A DNA stretch of 64,000 bases from Amaranthus tricolor (Eukaryota > Streptophyta > Magnoliopsida > Caryophyllales > Amaranthaceae), in contig NC_080049.1 of the NCBI RefSeq assembly GCF_026212465.1, positions 20,048,620 through 20,112,619 of the forward strand. The letters are read 5' to 3'. Numbering within the stretch: position 1 is the first letter of the stretch; each line of letters begins with the position of its first letter. Of the stretch, positions 1-10,735 are shown piece by piece. The position numbers and the translations under genes were made by a program. The notes beneath the pieces were generated by a model that did not search any database, was not told where the DNA came from, and was given only the letters and a program-made list of their open reading frames with translations.

Positions 1-871
1 ACGAATAATTTGCTTTTTCATTCATGATATTAAATGCCTACCATTAAAGATACAATATCCTTGTTTTATTTAGCTAACACTATAATACAAATGTATTTTA
101 ATAAGTCTCAAATTATATAAATTGGGCTTGATTTAAATTAATTATTTGTATCTAAAATTAAATATTTAATCAAAATAGGATTTTTAGGAGGAGCTCCACC
201 AACTATTATACGTACATATACTTATGTACAGGAATCATATACTAACATGTATAAATTTTATATTATATGATCCTTGATCAAATTATCACAATCAATAGTC
301 AAAAGCAAAGATTATTGTTCTTGATTTCTTGATTAAATTTAAAAACAGTTTTTTCACCTATATTTATTTTTTGTTCCCCTTTTTCCTTTATTTTTCTGTC
401 TCATAAGTCAGACAGTGCATAAATAATTTAATAAGTAACATCATTTAAATATAATTTTAATTATAATGATGAAAGTCAAATAATTCAACCGAATTAGGTG
501 ACTAAAATAAACAACTTATAAATTTGATACCTACATGTCCCACCAACCTAAAACCTCCCTTAAACTCCGGGAACTTTGCTTCCCAAGTTTGCTGCATTTT
601 GTACAGCCACCATATCAAAAGCCTCTTCAATCTTGTTAGCTTAACTACTAATGTCTAATCCTTTGACATTAGCTTAATCTACTCTTCCATTCTTTAGTGT
701 CTTCCATTTTTTTAGCTCCTAATTAATCATTTACACTTACATATTGACATATATACACTGAATTTTGAAATCTATATATCTTGAAATATATTTGATAATA
801 CTTAACAACTATAGAATATTATATTATACTCCTTTTTTTAGTGTTTGCTTTAACCCAACATAATACGTCTA
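1..871. other. AT-rich intergenic DNA, no gene seen
   Basis: No open frame of recognisable function and no clear repeat structure was found on either strand. The sequence is AT-rich with short homopolymer runs. It ends at the TRIM that starts at 872. Confidence 0.6.
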
Positions 872-1180
872 TGTCAAGGAACCAATTCAACCAAAAGCTT
901 AATCTAATGGTTGAAGTCCCAGGATATGTTATATACTTTAACACGCCCCCTTACACGAGAGCCCTTTGTGCTAGAAGTGTGGATGCGGCACAGGTTCTCC
1001 TCATACCTAGAGCTAAATATTCCACTTTAAATGAGGGGATAATTGAGATTCGAACCCGTGATCTCTTGTCACATTGGCTTTTGATACCATGTCAAATTTT
1101 TGATACCATGTTAAAGAACCAACTCAACCAAAAGTTTAAGCTGATGGTTGAAGCCTCAAGATATGTTATATACTCTAGTA
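872..1180 (-). mobile_element. TRIM (miniature LTR retrotransposon)
   Basis: Two direct repeats of about 72 bp (872-943 and 1109-about 1180) act as terminal repeats. Read on the minus strand the intact one begins TGTTAAAG and ends TTGACA. Directly inside the right repeat, the minus strand reads TGGTATCAAAA, and a second TGGTATCAAAAGCCA follows 17 bp on. Both fit a primer-binding site for initiator tRNA-Met. The minus strand has a G-rich tract (AAGGGGGCG) directly before the left repeat, as expected for a polypurine tract. There is no coding capacity, so mobilisation would need proteins from another element. The frame at 841-1236 is a chance frame through this element. The two repeats have diverged and the right one is slightly truncated, so the insertion is old. 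Confidence 0.7.
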
Positions 1181-1378
1181 AGTGTAGTATACATAGTGTG
1201 CATATATTATTTCTTGAGTGTAGTTTAATGCTTTAATAAAGTGGTTATTACTTACATTACAACAAAAGAGATAACGTTAGAATAAAAACATAGTATTTAC
1301 CAATTAATTAAAATAAGTGAGATGAATTTAGGTTTGAGACTGTCTAGACCATAATTTGGATATTTGATTAAAAATTAT

Positions 1379-2063
1379 AGGAAATTTCACATGGTAGCAT
1401 CAATCTAGTTTTCATGAAACGTTAGTGGTAGCACTTTTACAAAATTTTTTCACATGGAAGCATCCTGTTTATGCACTATCTAACTGTCATATCATTTCGT
1501 TAAATTTTTGTTAATTTCTGTTTAATTCATCATTTTGTAAGATTTTTCTACATGGTAGCATCCAATTTTTGCTCTCAAATGTTTAATTCACCATTTTAAT
1601 ATTTGATTCACCGATTAATTTATCAACGCCCTTAAACGTTGTAACAATTATATTTTCATTCAAATTATTGGCATTATAAAGTTCAAAGTTGCATTACAAA
1701 CACTAATAAATAATTAAAAAAACGCATTTTATAAACTCAAAAGCTCCATTTCATAAGTTCAAAAAGAGCATTACAAGCACTAATACATATCTAGTTAATT
1801 ATTACAACATTTAAGGGCATTGATATTAATCGATGAACTAAAACATAAAATAGTGAATCAAACATTTGAGAGCAAAAGTTAGATTCTCCCATGTGGATAA
1901 ATTTTACAGAATGATGAATTAAATGGAAAATAACAATAATTTAACGGAAAATGCAACTGCAGTTAGATAGTGCATAAATTAGATGCTATTATGTGGAAAA
2001 ATCTTACAAAAGTGCTATCACTGGCGTTTCATGAAAATTGGATGCTATCATGTGGAATTTCCC
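1379..2063. mobile_element. Fold-back MITE with long inverted repeats, Mutator-like
   Basis: The two ends are long imperfect inverted repeats of roughly 200-300 bp. The left end reads GGAAATTTCACATGGTAGCA and the complement of the right end reads GGGAAATTCCACATGATAGC. Inside, the phrases 'GGTAGCATC', 'TTTGCTCTCAAATG' and 'TGCACTATCTAACTG' recur in mirror order. The flanks AAAAATTAT and AAAAATTTAT resemble a 9-10 bp target duplication with one slip, which fits a Mutator-type mover. It has no coding capacity. A related, shorter element lies at 42763-43196. Confidence 0.65.
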
Positions 2064-2603
2064 AAAAATTTATTATGTATAACATATAATAAGGGATGAC
2101 ATGAGGTTAAACTTATACGAATTTTTCATTATACTTTCGCCCCAGTTGCAACGGATATGAGTATAGATTTGATAAGTAGTGGGCGGATATGAGTATGAAA
2201 AGTCCTATCTACCAAGGTTAATTAGTAGGTAGATAGCGAGTACGAGGTCTTGCACACCCCATACACTCGTCCTGGCCCATGCCCATCCGCTCCACCCCGC
2301 CCCATACACGTCCATCCTATATCTAAAAAGTACAATTTACATCTATTTTGTATATTTTAATTAAAACTTCTTGTGTGAAATTAATTTTATTATATTAAAT
2401 TGTATCGTTTTTAAAAATATACAATCAAATGTATAAAGAGTTATGATTTAATAGAGCATATAACACATACTTTAAGTGAGAGTGAGGAAGATGTAAGGTG
2501 GGTATACCTATAATGGTATATCGAGTTGATCATGGTGGGTGGGGATGAGTTTGATTGCTTACCCAAGTGGCAGACGTGAATATCACTATAACATCATTTA
2601 CTA
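2064..2603. other. Intergenic DNA with a degenerate GGATATGAGTATG-rich stretch
   Basis: No gene was seen. The part from about 2140 to 2320 is relatively GC-rich and contains repeated GGATATGAGTATG and CCCATACAC-type words, like the internal parts of decayed hAT-derived repeats elsewhere in the window. No terminal repeats or target duplication could be found. Confidence 0.35.
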
Positions 2604-2953
2604 TTAGTGGGATATATTTTGTGAGATTTGATTTAAATGGTACTTCTTTAAGTTTTTCACGGTATATATAGTGGATTTAGTGATATTGATTAGACTTTAT
2701 CAGCATAATATAAATCATACTAAAGCCTTTTGCGATATAGGATTTAGTGATATTTCTCATAAATACCACTATAGACTATATTAACAATTACATATATCAA
2801 TAAAGACCAAATAAAATGTCATTAAATCACTTTATGACACTTTATTGTGGAACTTAAGATAAAACCAAAAATTATTACAATAAAATATAAATAAAGTGAT
2901 ATTTTTTAGCGCCACTAAATTCTATGTCGCGAAAAGTTAATTTTGTTGTAATG
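2604..2953. mobile_element. CACTA-like non-autonomous remnant, copy 1
   Basis: This shares most of its length with 44009-44325. The complement of the right end reads CATTACAACAAAATT, one base off the CACTA-type terminus seen in the other copy. Several short internal motifs of the type TTTTGCGACATAGGATTTAG recur in both orientations, which is the subterminal-repeat pattern of CACTA elements. No convincing CACTA left end is visible, so this is probably truncated. A 28-bp tandem duplication (TTGTAATGTATGAAAATTT type) follows at about 2938-2993. Confidence 0.45.
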
Positions 2954-3282
2954 TATGAAAATTTAATTTTATTGTAATGTATGAAAATTTACTCACTTTG
3001 GACGGTGAGTAGATGATATGTGTGTGACAATTATAGATTTGTATGAATATGGTGACGAACATACCGCTACCACACCCTATTTTGTTATCCCTATTCCCTA
3101 CGTATAATCCAAAAGAAAGTCAACTAAATTGATTCATCGCACATAAAAAATTTACAGATATAATGAGTGTTTGTCTACCGTATACTAATTTGCTGAAGTA
3201 AATTTTAGAAAGAAAAGGAGTCACCCAAGTGGTGTTAAGTAGGGTTACGTAATGAAAATGTATGTAACTTTAATAGTAAAAA

Positions 3283-4775
3283 GAAAAATTACCCTGAATA
3301 ATATGATCTTTCACTGATTTCCCTATAATAATACGAATTTTCAATTAATTCTAAATAATACGAAGTTTAATCTTGTTTTTCCGCTAGTATACCTTACCGG
3401 TTTGTGACTAGTAGAATAGGTGAAATGTGACTGTTGAATCAGAACTTCATCCCCTATCTTTATTTCCTTTCATTTATGCAGAATTTTTTTACTTTTTTTC
3501 TTACTTTATACTTCCATTTTTTTTACATCTTTCAATTTCTTCTCATTTTTTCTACCTCTTTTTAATTTCTTGCTTTGTTCTTCCATTTGTTTTCACTTCT
3601 AATTACTTCTCATTTTTTCTCCTTTTTATTTTCAAAGGTAAAATAATTTAATGTTGAAGATGTATTCTCCTTCATCATTATCTCAATCTAGAACATTAAT
3701 TGCAAAAGAAATTCCTTTATGTAAATATGGTGTTGTTACTAAATTACAAGTTGCCAAAAAAGGTACAAGGGTTGGTGAGAGGTTTTTTTATGGATGTGCA
3801 TTTTGGCCTGTAAGTATTCATTCTTCTAAAGCTTTATTTTGTTTTATGGTAATTTTTATATTTTTTTCAATTAGGGTTTCATGATTTGGTTTGAAATGCA
3901 GGTACAAGATTGTAAACTTATTAAGTGGGAGAAAGATGTAGAGTATTCATGTGAAATTTCAGCTTGTTTGAAAGAAGAGAAAGCTATGTTGATTGATAAA
4001 ATATAGAAATTGAAGGCCAAGAATGCAAAAATGAAGGAACGAGAAGCTATGTTGAAATTGAAAGTTATTAGACATGTATATGCACAAAAAGCATTAATTT
4101 TTGTACTTGTTGCATCTTGGGTTTTGTTTGGATTGTTCTTATTTATGTTAAGGAATAAGAATTTGATCATGTAATGGAACTTCATGCATTGAAAATTCAC
4201 TCTAATGAAAAATGGCAACAAATTTTCTTCTTATCAAGAATTGTAGCTTCAATAACATACATGTTATGGCCAAAATGTTACTATTACATACATATATAAT
4301 CATAAATTACATCTACAACTACTAAATTGTTTTAAAACCCTAATTTTTCTGAGTAAACAAAATTTACGGATAGATAATGCAATCGAGAAGAATAAACTAA
4401 CCATAGTATGCAGTTATGTAGCCTGAGTAAAGCTTGAGTATCTTTGTCTTCTGCAATCGCTGTCTTCTTCGAAGCTTGGGGCAATGATTTTCTAAGTTAA
4501 TTGTGTAGAGCATGAAGGAGAGAGAAGAAGCAGGTTTTGGGAGCAGTGAGTTCATTCAATAAAGTAGTAAAGACTAAAGGGCAGGGCAGTCATAATTAAT
4601 TTTCTCAAAAAAAAAAAGATAAAATTAAATAAACACCTCCAATTAGCCGGTTATAGGTAAAAAGGAATATTGACAGAAAAATGAGATTAAATTTCATATT
4701 ATTCAGGGTTAATTAAAAGTTCGTATTATTGTAGGAAAATTAATAAAATGTCGTATTATTCAAGGTAATTTTTTC
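3283..4775. mobile_element. Mutator-like element (Pack-MULE-like) with GRF gene
   Basis: The element is bounded by a perfect 9-bp direct repeat, TAGTAAAAA, at 3274-3282 and 4776-4784. That is the target-duplication size of Mutator-like elements. The termini are inverted repeats: the left reads GAAAAATTACCCTGAATAAT and the complement of the right reads GAAAAAATTACCTTGAATAA. Similarity continues inward for about 130 bp, including the AATAATACGAA and ACCGG segments. It is 1,493 bp long. There is no transposase (no MULE DDE domain or SWIM finger), but there is a small two-exon gene for a GRF zinc-finger protein. It is therefore non-autonomous. Whether the gene was captured from the host or belongs to the family cannot be decided here. 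Confidence 0.8.
3651..4174 (+). pseudogene. GRF-type zinc-finger protein with C-terminal membrane segment, broken by one stop
   Basis: Exon 1 runs 3651-3809, followed by a GTAAGT donor. Exon 2 starts at 3902 after an AAATGCAG acceptor, and the two join in phase. The joined product has the GRF zinc-finger layout: a Cys near PLCKYG, GERFFYGC, then QDCKLIKWEKD, which ends in the usual aromatic-Trp position. GRF fingers bind single-stranded nucleic acid in some characterised proteins. The function here is unknown. The C-terminal part has a lysine/glutamate-rich helix (KLKAKNAKMKEREAML) and then a hydrophobic segment (ALIFVLVASWVLFGLFLF) that looks like a membrane anchor. An in-frame TAG at 4004-4006 separates the finger from that helix. 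Reading past it, the frame stays open to TAA at 4172-4174, so the break may be recent. The start codon is the first ATG in frame and could be wrong. The gene lies wholly inside the Mutator-like element. Confidence 0.6.
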
Positions 4776-4784
4776 TAGTAAAAA

Positions 4785-6665
4785 CAATTAACATTAAAAG
4801 TAAAAAGGGTGAAAATAAAAAGGTTAACTTCAATGAAAAAAGAATAATATTTTAGTAAGATTAAAACGTACTTTAACTAAGTAATGCTAGCTAGTTTAGT
4901 AGTTTACCTATCACTCAAAGTTTTCATGTATTCGATTGTCATTGCTTACTATAATACTCCGTATCATATTTGAGTAGTTAATTGACTTGGTAACTTGTGA
5001 CTAATTCCAGAAGCAAAACATATTACTGCTAAATCCTAATTAACTAATAAAACCTTTGGTGGGTAAGCTTGTACACGTCACAAATCCATCATTTAACCTT
5101 GTTAATTAAGTCTCGATTTCCTAGAAGATAATTCTCTTTTTTATATTTAGAATAATCCATCATACAATATAATAATAATAATAAAAATAAAAATAAAAAA
5201 AATTATATATGCCATGTTTATAATTAATGTACATTTGTTATGATTTATTTCGTTCTAAAATCATATGTGTCAATATAAAATTATTGATATAATTTATTAC
5301 TTAGAATATAATTCTCCCTTCGTTTTCTAATATTATTTCCATTCAAAATATTTTATTTTAAAGAAAAAAATTAATGTACTCTATTTGACTTTGTATCATA
5401 TAATTGCTTAAATTTGTTTATTTAGTTATATATTTTGTGCATAAAACATCATATACAGTTTTTATAATCTTTTCCAATTATAGATATATAAATGCCAAGT
5501 TTTCCAATTAAACTTATATAATTGAACAAATTAACAGATTTATGCATTGCACCTATAGACACGTATACTACTATTATTATATAGTAGAGCGAAAAATTTA
5601 AATATAATTCTCAAAAATGATAGAATTTAAAATATATTAATGTGGAGTATTCATAAAATATTCACAATATATATAATTTTAACATATTAATTACTTTTAA
5701 ATATTTTATAAAAAATAAACTACACTTATAAACTATGCAAATAATCAAATATAACCAACAAACTTATAAACTATGTAAATAATCAAATATAACCAACAAA
5801 ATAAAATAGAGCCAATACTTCAAATTAGAATTTCAAGTGGATGTACAATGGGAAACTATGATTTAAAATTATTCATCTTACTTCTACATATACTAGGGTT
5901 ATATTCAAATATTTAGTATTTGTCTATTTAGTTTAATGGGTAAGTCATGTTAATTAATAGACTACAAAAGTATGTACGTAGGATAAAATATTGAAAAAAT
6001 TATCATTTTCTTATCATATTTTTTATAATTTATGTTTCTATCATGTCATATATTTAATATATATTCTTAAAAAGTAAGTGGGAATATTTTATCAAATTGA
6101 ATGTGTCTATTATGTTCACTAGTCGTAAAAATTAATCCAAAACAGTGTGAGTGGCTTTACTAAGAATATGAGTGGCATACTAATAATAATAATAAATAAT
6201 TAAAATAAAAGTATTTCTTTTGTATAAAGGGGAGTAAAATTTGGTGGAAACTGAAAGGCTATCCACTGACTTGTGTCTACACTTGTTAATGACTCTAAAA
6301 GCATTTGTATAAATTGTTTTATAAGTTTTTATCATGTATAATTAATAATACAATGGAATTTAATTTCTCAAAAGGTTATTCAAGCTACCAAACGATATAA
6401 TTTCCAAACTTTAGAACTGAATATATTCTTCCATTCCCCTTAATTATTTTGCTACATATTTATCATATAATATCCAAAATAATAAAAGAAACATAAATGT
6501 AGCAAAAACTAAAAATTTTAAACTAGTTTACCAAAATAATATAGAAAAAGCCAATTTCACATACTCGAAACTAGTTTACCACGCCCACTAGATTTTACCT
6601 AATATAAGTAGTATTGCACCTATGGAAATCAGCACACCAAACATCATCAAGGGATAATATATTAA
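4785..6665. other. AT-rich intergenic DNA, one Stowaway-like arm, no gene
   Basis: No coding sequence was recognised. Near 5310 the sequence CTCCCTTCGTTTTCTAATAT resembles the terminal motif of Stowaway MITEs, but no matching right arm was found. An A-rich simple tract lies at about 5168-5210. Confidence 0.5.
5723..5799. repeat. Tandem duplication, about 39-bp unit, two copies
   Basis: Two near-identical copies of a unit containing ACTTATAAACTATG and AATCAAATATAACCAACA lie head to tail. They differ by a substitution or two. No function is evident. Confidence 0.7.
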
Positions 6666-6945
6666 TATTCACGCATTTATAGTTGTTTTTTTTTTATTTG
6701 TCAACTTTACATTTTACATGTATTTCAAATTAAATTTTAAACTTTTTTATCTTTAAGTAAGCTTTATAAAAAATTGTAAAAATTATATATTAAAAAAACA
6801 TTATAGCAAGATAAATCTATCAAGATCCCACATGAATATATTTTATCTTTAATATATATATATATTTCAAAAATATAACTTGAACTTCCCTCTTGTAAAG
6901 TTGAAAAAACTTAAAGTTGACAAACAAAAAAATATAAAGAGAGTA
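6666..6945. mobile_element. Possible MITE (Stowaway-like) with inverted ends
   Basis: The left arm contains TTTTTATTTGTCAACTTTA and the right arm, read on the complement, contains TTTTTGTTTGTCAACTTTAA, so the ends form an inverted repeat about 270 bp apart. The outer right end (complement TACTCTCTTTATATT) and the TA dinucleotides at both edges fit a Tc1/Mariner-type MITE. The left outer end is poorly conserved, and the boundaries are approximate. Confidence 0.35.
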
Positions 6946-7508
6946 CAAATTTTTACTGATTTCTATACTATAATATTAATTTTTGATTGACCATAAATTA
7001 TACCAACTTAGTGGGGATGTTTGCATAGAATAATACAAATTTTTGTTTATAGTAGTATAAAAAAGACAATGCAAATTAAATCAAAATTAATGATTAAACA
7101 AAGTCGATGTTATTCTAAGAAAACAATCATAAGTTGATAGCATTCATGTTATATGGAAATTAACTGAAATTTTTATTATTCGCCTTAATTTTTTCGTTTT
7201 AGATTTATCACATTAGTATATAATGTTTCCAATTTTTATTTATACTAATCAAATTTATCAAAACGAAGATTAAAAAAAAATTTGGAAAATACACATGCAC
7301 CTCCCCAATTTTAATTTTCAAAACAAAGGGAAACTACATCTAGAAGGCAGAAAACTTGTCCTACAAATTTTACAATTAATGTATGAAACGACTATCTACA
7401 AAAAAATTGTTCATATATAACCAAATAAAAAAAAAATAAAAGATGATTTTTAATTACTCTTGAATATAGAGTACTCCGACAATCACGGGATAGACTACAG
7501 AGGGTAAT

Positions 7509-7752
7509 CTATAATCTTAGGGCAGTAGCTTCATTATTAAGATCATCAAGAGAAATAGAATTTCTCTTAATAAACTCTAAACAATCTGCAATAGCTTCAC
7601 TATAAAATGAGTTTGTATGACTCAATTCCTTTCTTGAAATTAATCTACTTTCACTCTGATTATTTTTACTGCAATTCTTTCTTTTCACACCTGAAAATCC
7701 ATTCTTGAATGATTTTACTGCACGTTCATATGATTTCCTCCATTTGAATAAC
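7509..7752 (-). pseudogene. Possible terminal exon of an unrecognised plant gene
   Basis: On the minus strand a frame of about 80 codons follows a good acceptor-like CCTGCAG and ends in TAG at 7509-7511. The predicted tail is basic at first (KWRKSYERAVKSFKNGF, KRKNCSK) and then carries an ordered motif, SFYSEAIADCLEFIKRNS, followed by an acidic stretch. It resembles, from memory only, the C-terminal 'EAI-DC-EFI' ends of small basic plant proteins annotated as josephin-like. This is a weak assignment. The same frame continues upstream of the acceptor to an ATG at 7881-7883, but that part reads through repeat-like DNA and looks non-coding. No first exon was found in the next 1.5 kb upstream on the minus strand, so it may be a gene fragment. 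Confidence 0.3.
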
Positions 7753-7883
7753 ACCTTAAAGAACTGCAGGAATCGAACCCGTAACCTTTGGATCGACAAT
7801 TTTCTTATGTTGACCCGAAACCCTCTTAACCCGTTACTGCATCTGGTTGCTCCACTTACTCTTCTGTAACCCGTTTCACCCAT

Positions 7884-10313
7884 TTAGATACAGAATATAA
7901 TTAAGGGTGTGTTTGTTTTGGAGAGGAGGAAAGGTTTGAAGAAAGACTTTTTAAGGGTGGGAAATGAAACAAATGAGTTATAAATTTGGTGGGATGTTTT
8001 TCAAAAGAAAGAAGGAGGACTTTATTGGGCTATTATTCACTAAGCATAAAACATTTTATAGTGCTTACTGATTGATTAATCCGTGTTTACTTGGCTTTTC
8101 ATTATTTTAATTGCTTTGCTAATCATGTAAGAGTATTTGATTATTATTACAGTCAAATTTCTTTTCTTTTTTGAGGACATATTCTAATCAAATTTCAAAC
8201 GTTAATCATGTTAGCTCTTGACTTATATAGTTAGTAATTCTTGGATTTAGGTTAGTTGAAAGAACTCGTTTTGTTGTAAATGTTTTTGTGTTATGATGTT
8301 TTGCTATATTTTTTATTTTTGTCCGTCTTATTAAATTTTCAATATTTCTATTTTAGTCATAGTTCATACTCGTTTTTTTTTTCAGCCACCCATTTAGTTT
8401 ATTTTTTTTATCTCGTCTATATATTTTTCTCACTTTTCCGTAAAATAAGTATTTTTCTCCAAATTCAATCTAGTCCTCCTTTCCCATTAAAAGCCTTGCC
8501 TTGTGCCTCGTTAGTCTAAGCTTTCTAAAGTTACGTCTATTTTGTTGATTTAGGTTTTCAAACTTAAACATTGGTTTAGATGAATTCATTGTAATCAGCT
8601 AGCGTATCAAATACAAACGGATTCTAATGTATAGTCAATGGTGAAGGCTGGGTTTAAAAGAGTGAAACTCGAAATTTTCATATTTATTTACATCAAATAA
8701 ATTTTATGTGAGGTGGAGCAAAAATTATCAAAATTTTAGAATGTTTAAATATTTAAATTATGTTGACAACGAACCCGACATGTAATATACTTTAAATATA
8801 TAGCTAAAATAATTTAAAATACCTATCATTTCCTTGATCATTGAGCGAAAGCAAGGCTAACCCTCGCCTATTTTATTACAAATAATTATAAATATTAAAT
8901 ATGTATGCTTAAATTAGGGTAAAAAATAGTGATTACGTAAATTAGGAAAAAATAATCATTATTTAAATTTAAGGACCCATAAGTTGAAGCCTGATTCAGG
9001 GAAGAATGAATCACTTAACAATGAGGGTAAAACAAATGAGACAAAAGGACGGTGCATTTAGTAAAAGTTGTCTCATAAATACGTCTACTGTGCATAGGTT
9101 ACAAATGTAGTTTTGCCAATGGGTTACTTTTCTAGTAGTGAGACACATGTCAAACGCTGAGATAAGTTGTTCTGTTCAGACATTAACTGCACCGTTGAAG
9201 GACCAATTAGCAAGCAACACGTTAGCACTTGCAACACACAAACAAGACAATATTTTTGAGATTGCTTAAGACAACTACTAATGGGTATTTTGGGACATTC
9301 CATACAACCCAATATGGGCTATAAATATTCTAAAATACGCAAAGAGATAGATAACTAATTTCTTACAAAGAAAAAGACAACAAGAACATAATTTTAAGAG
9401 CAATTTATACTTGAGCATTATATATTAACCGTTACATTTAATCACATTGATGTTCCAAAGACAATTGAGAACATTTAAGAACATATTGAAAAAGACAAGG
9501 ATTTATTTATTAGATACAACAAAACCTAACGCTAAAAACCCTTAGCAATAATCCACCTTGTGGTCATTGTGCACTTGATAGGACTTGTTAGGTAACCCTT
9601 ATTGTTCATACACTGAGTTGAGCGTTGGAATAGGTCCCCCTGCAAAACCATTTCGGGCCCTGCTAACCCTTGTTGATTGTGCAAGAAAACGGGTATCTTG
9701 AGGAGTGGTCTTATTGCAGACTTGGCAAGATAACAGGAACAAACTTCCAATCCAGTAAAACCCTTGCTTAAGGATAATTATAGAACTAATCAAAACTTAA
9801 TTCTTAATTAATTATGTCCAGTTCTTACACAGGAACAAAATTAATAAATTTATAAACATGTAGCTTAAATATATAATAATTTACTGTACTGTTGCAACAA
9901 TTTTCAAAGAAATGAATGTCATTGTGTGAACAGAGGATCAATTAATGATATCAATAATCACAGAGGTTATAGCTCGGGACAGATTATAGGAGTTTGGATT
10001 AATTAATGTATTATATATACATGATCTAAGATCGAGTAATGAGTCTAGCCAAATTTGAAGGTTGAAGACGAATATAATTAAAGCTGGACTCAATTAATTA
10101 GTTTTATTCATAAAAAGTGCACATTATACATGCTTAAAAGAATAGCTTTCATAAGGATCTTAAAATATTACTCCTAATAAACATCTATGAACAATGTTAA
10201 CTTTGTTAGTCGTATGCGTTAGAATAAGAAAACAATAATATTAGGATTATTATTAGTTGCTAATTTTCCTGTCAATTGTGAATTGACTGTGTTGACTTCA
10301 TCTTGGCCTTACT
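7884..10313. other. AT-rich intergenic DNA; LTR- or promoter-like stretch near 9.1-9.8 kb
   Basis: No gene was recognised. The 8280-8519 frame is a T-rich low-complexity artefact. Between about 9050 and 9830 base composition is more balanced, and a TATA-like GCTATAAATATTC sits at about 9315. That could be an LTR or the promoter of an unrecognised transcription unit, but no terminal repeats, primer site or coding domain support either reading. Confidence 0.35.
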
Positions 10314-10735
10314 TGTGATACTTCGAGTTTAGCTTAATAGGATTGATAAACTGCCCTTATTAACAAGGTGTATTTTTTTTTAAGGGAGCCCTTTTGTTAA
10401 TAACTACAAGTGTGCTTGGTGGGGGGAACAATCATAGGAGGTGTTGGACAATTTAATCGGGTATGCACTAGTGAGGAAAAACTATACTAAAAGACATATG
10501 TTGGTTGGTGGGGCCAGTTTACAGTGTCCATGGGTAGTCACCAGTGATTCGATGCTGAGGTGTTACATATGGTATCAGACAAAGTGTATTCAATGCGCGT
10601 AGCAAGGGAATCATCCTGAAATTAAGCTAATAGGAACGTTGGATTCTTAAGTGGGTATCTGTTTGATACATTGGGTTGAGCTTTAAAAGAATTGATAGAC
10701 TATCGATTACAATGAGTAGTTTTCGGATAGGTAAG
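10314..10735 (+). mobile_element. Non-coding LTR element (TRIM-like), plus orientation
   Basis: A terminal repeat runs from about 10314 (TGTGATAC) to 10567 (GTGTTACA). It contains the words GGTAGTCACC and CAGTGTCCATGGGTAG. It is followed two bases later by TGGTATCAGA, a primer site for initiator tRNA-Met, at 10570-10579. The beginning of a second terminal repeat is visible at about 10662 and is lost after about 10735. The first repeat is the reverse complement of the two repeats at 12083-12335 and 12446-12717, so these are one family. There is no coding capacity. Confidence 0.6.

Noticed and set aside
1040..1060. tRNA T-arm-like GGTTCGAATCTC on the minus strand
   Set aside because: It is the internal sequence of the TRIM and lacks any other tRNA part.
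841..1236. 131-codon plus-strand frame
   Set aside because: It is contained in the TRIM and its flanks. No domain is visible, and the family is non-coding.
7741..7830. tRNA or SINE head on the minus strand (GGTTACGGGTTCGATTCCTGCAG)
   Set aside because: The box B-like word is good, but no box A at the right spacing and no cloverleaf could be built.
9124..9793. Three minus-strand frames of 62-72 codons
   Set aside because: No domain was recognised. They overlap each other in different frames and lie in a region that looks regulatory or LTR-derived.
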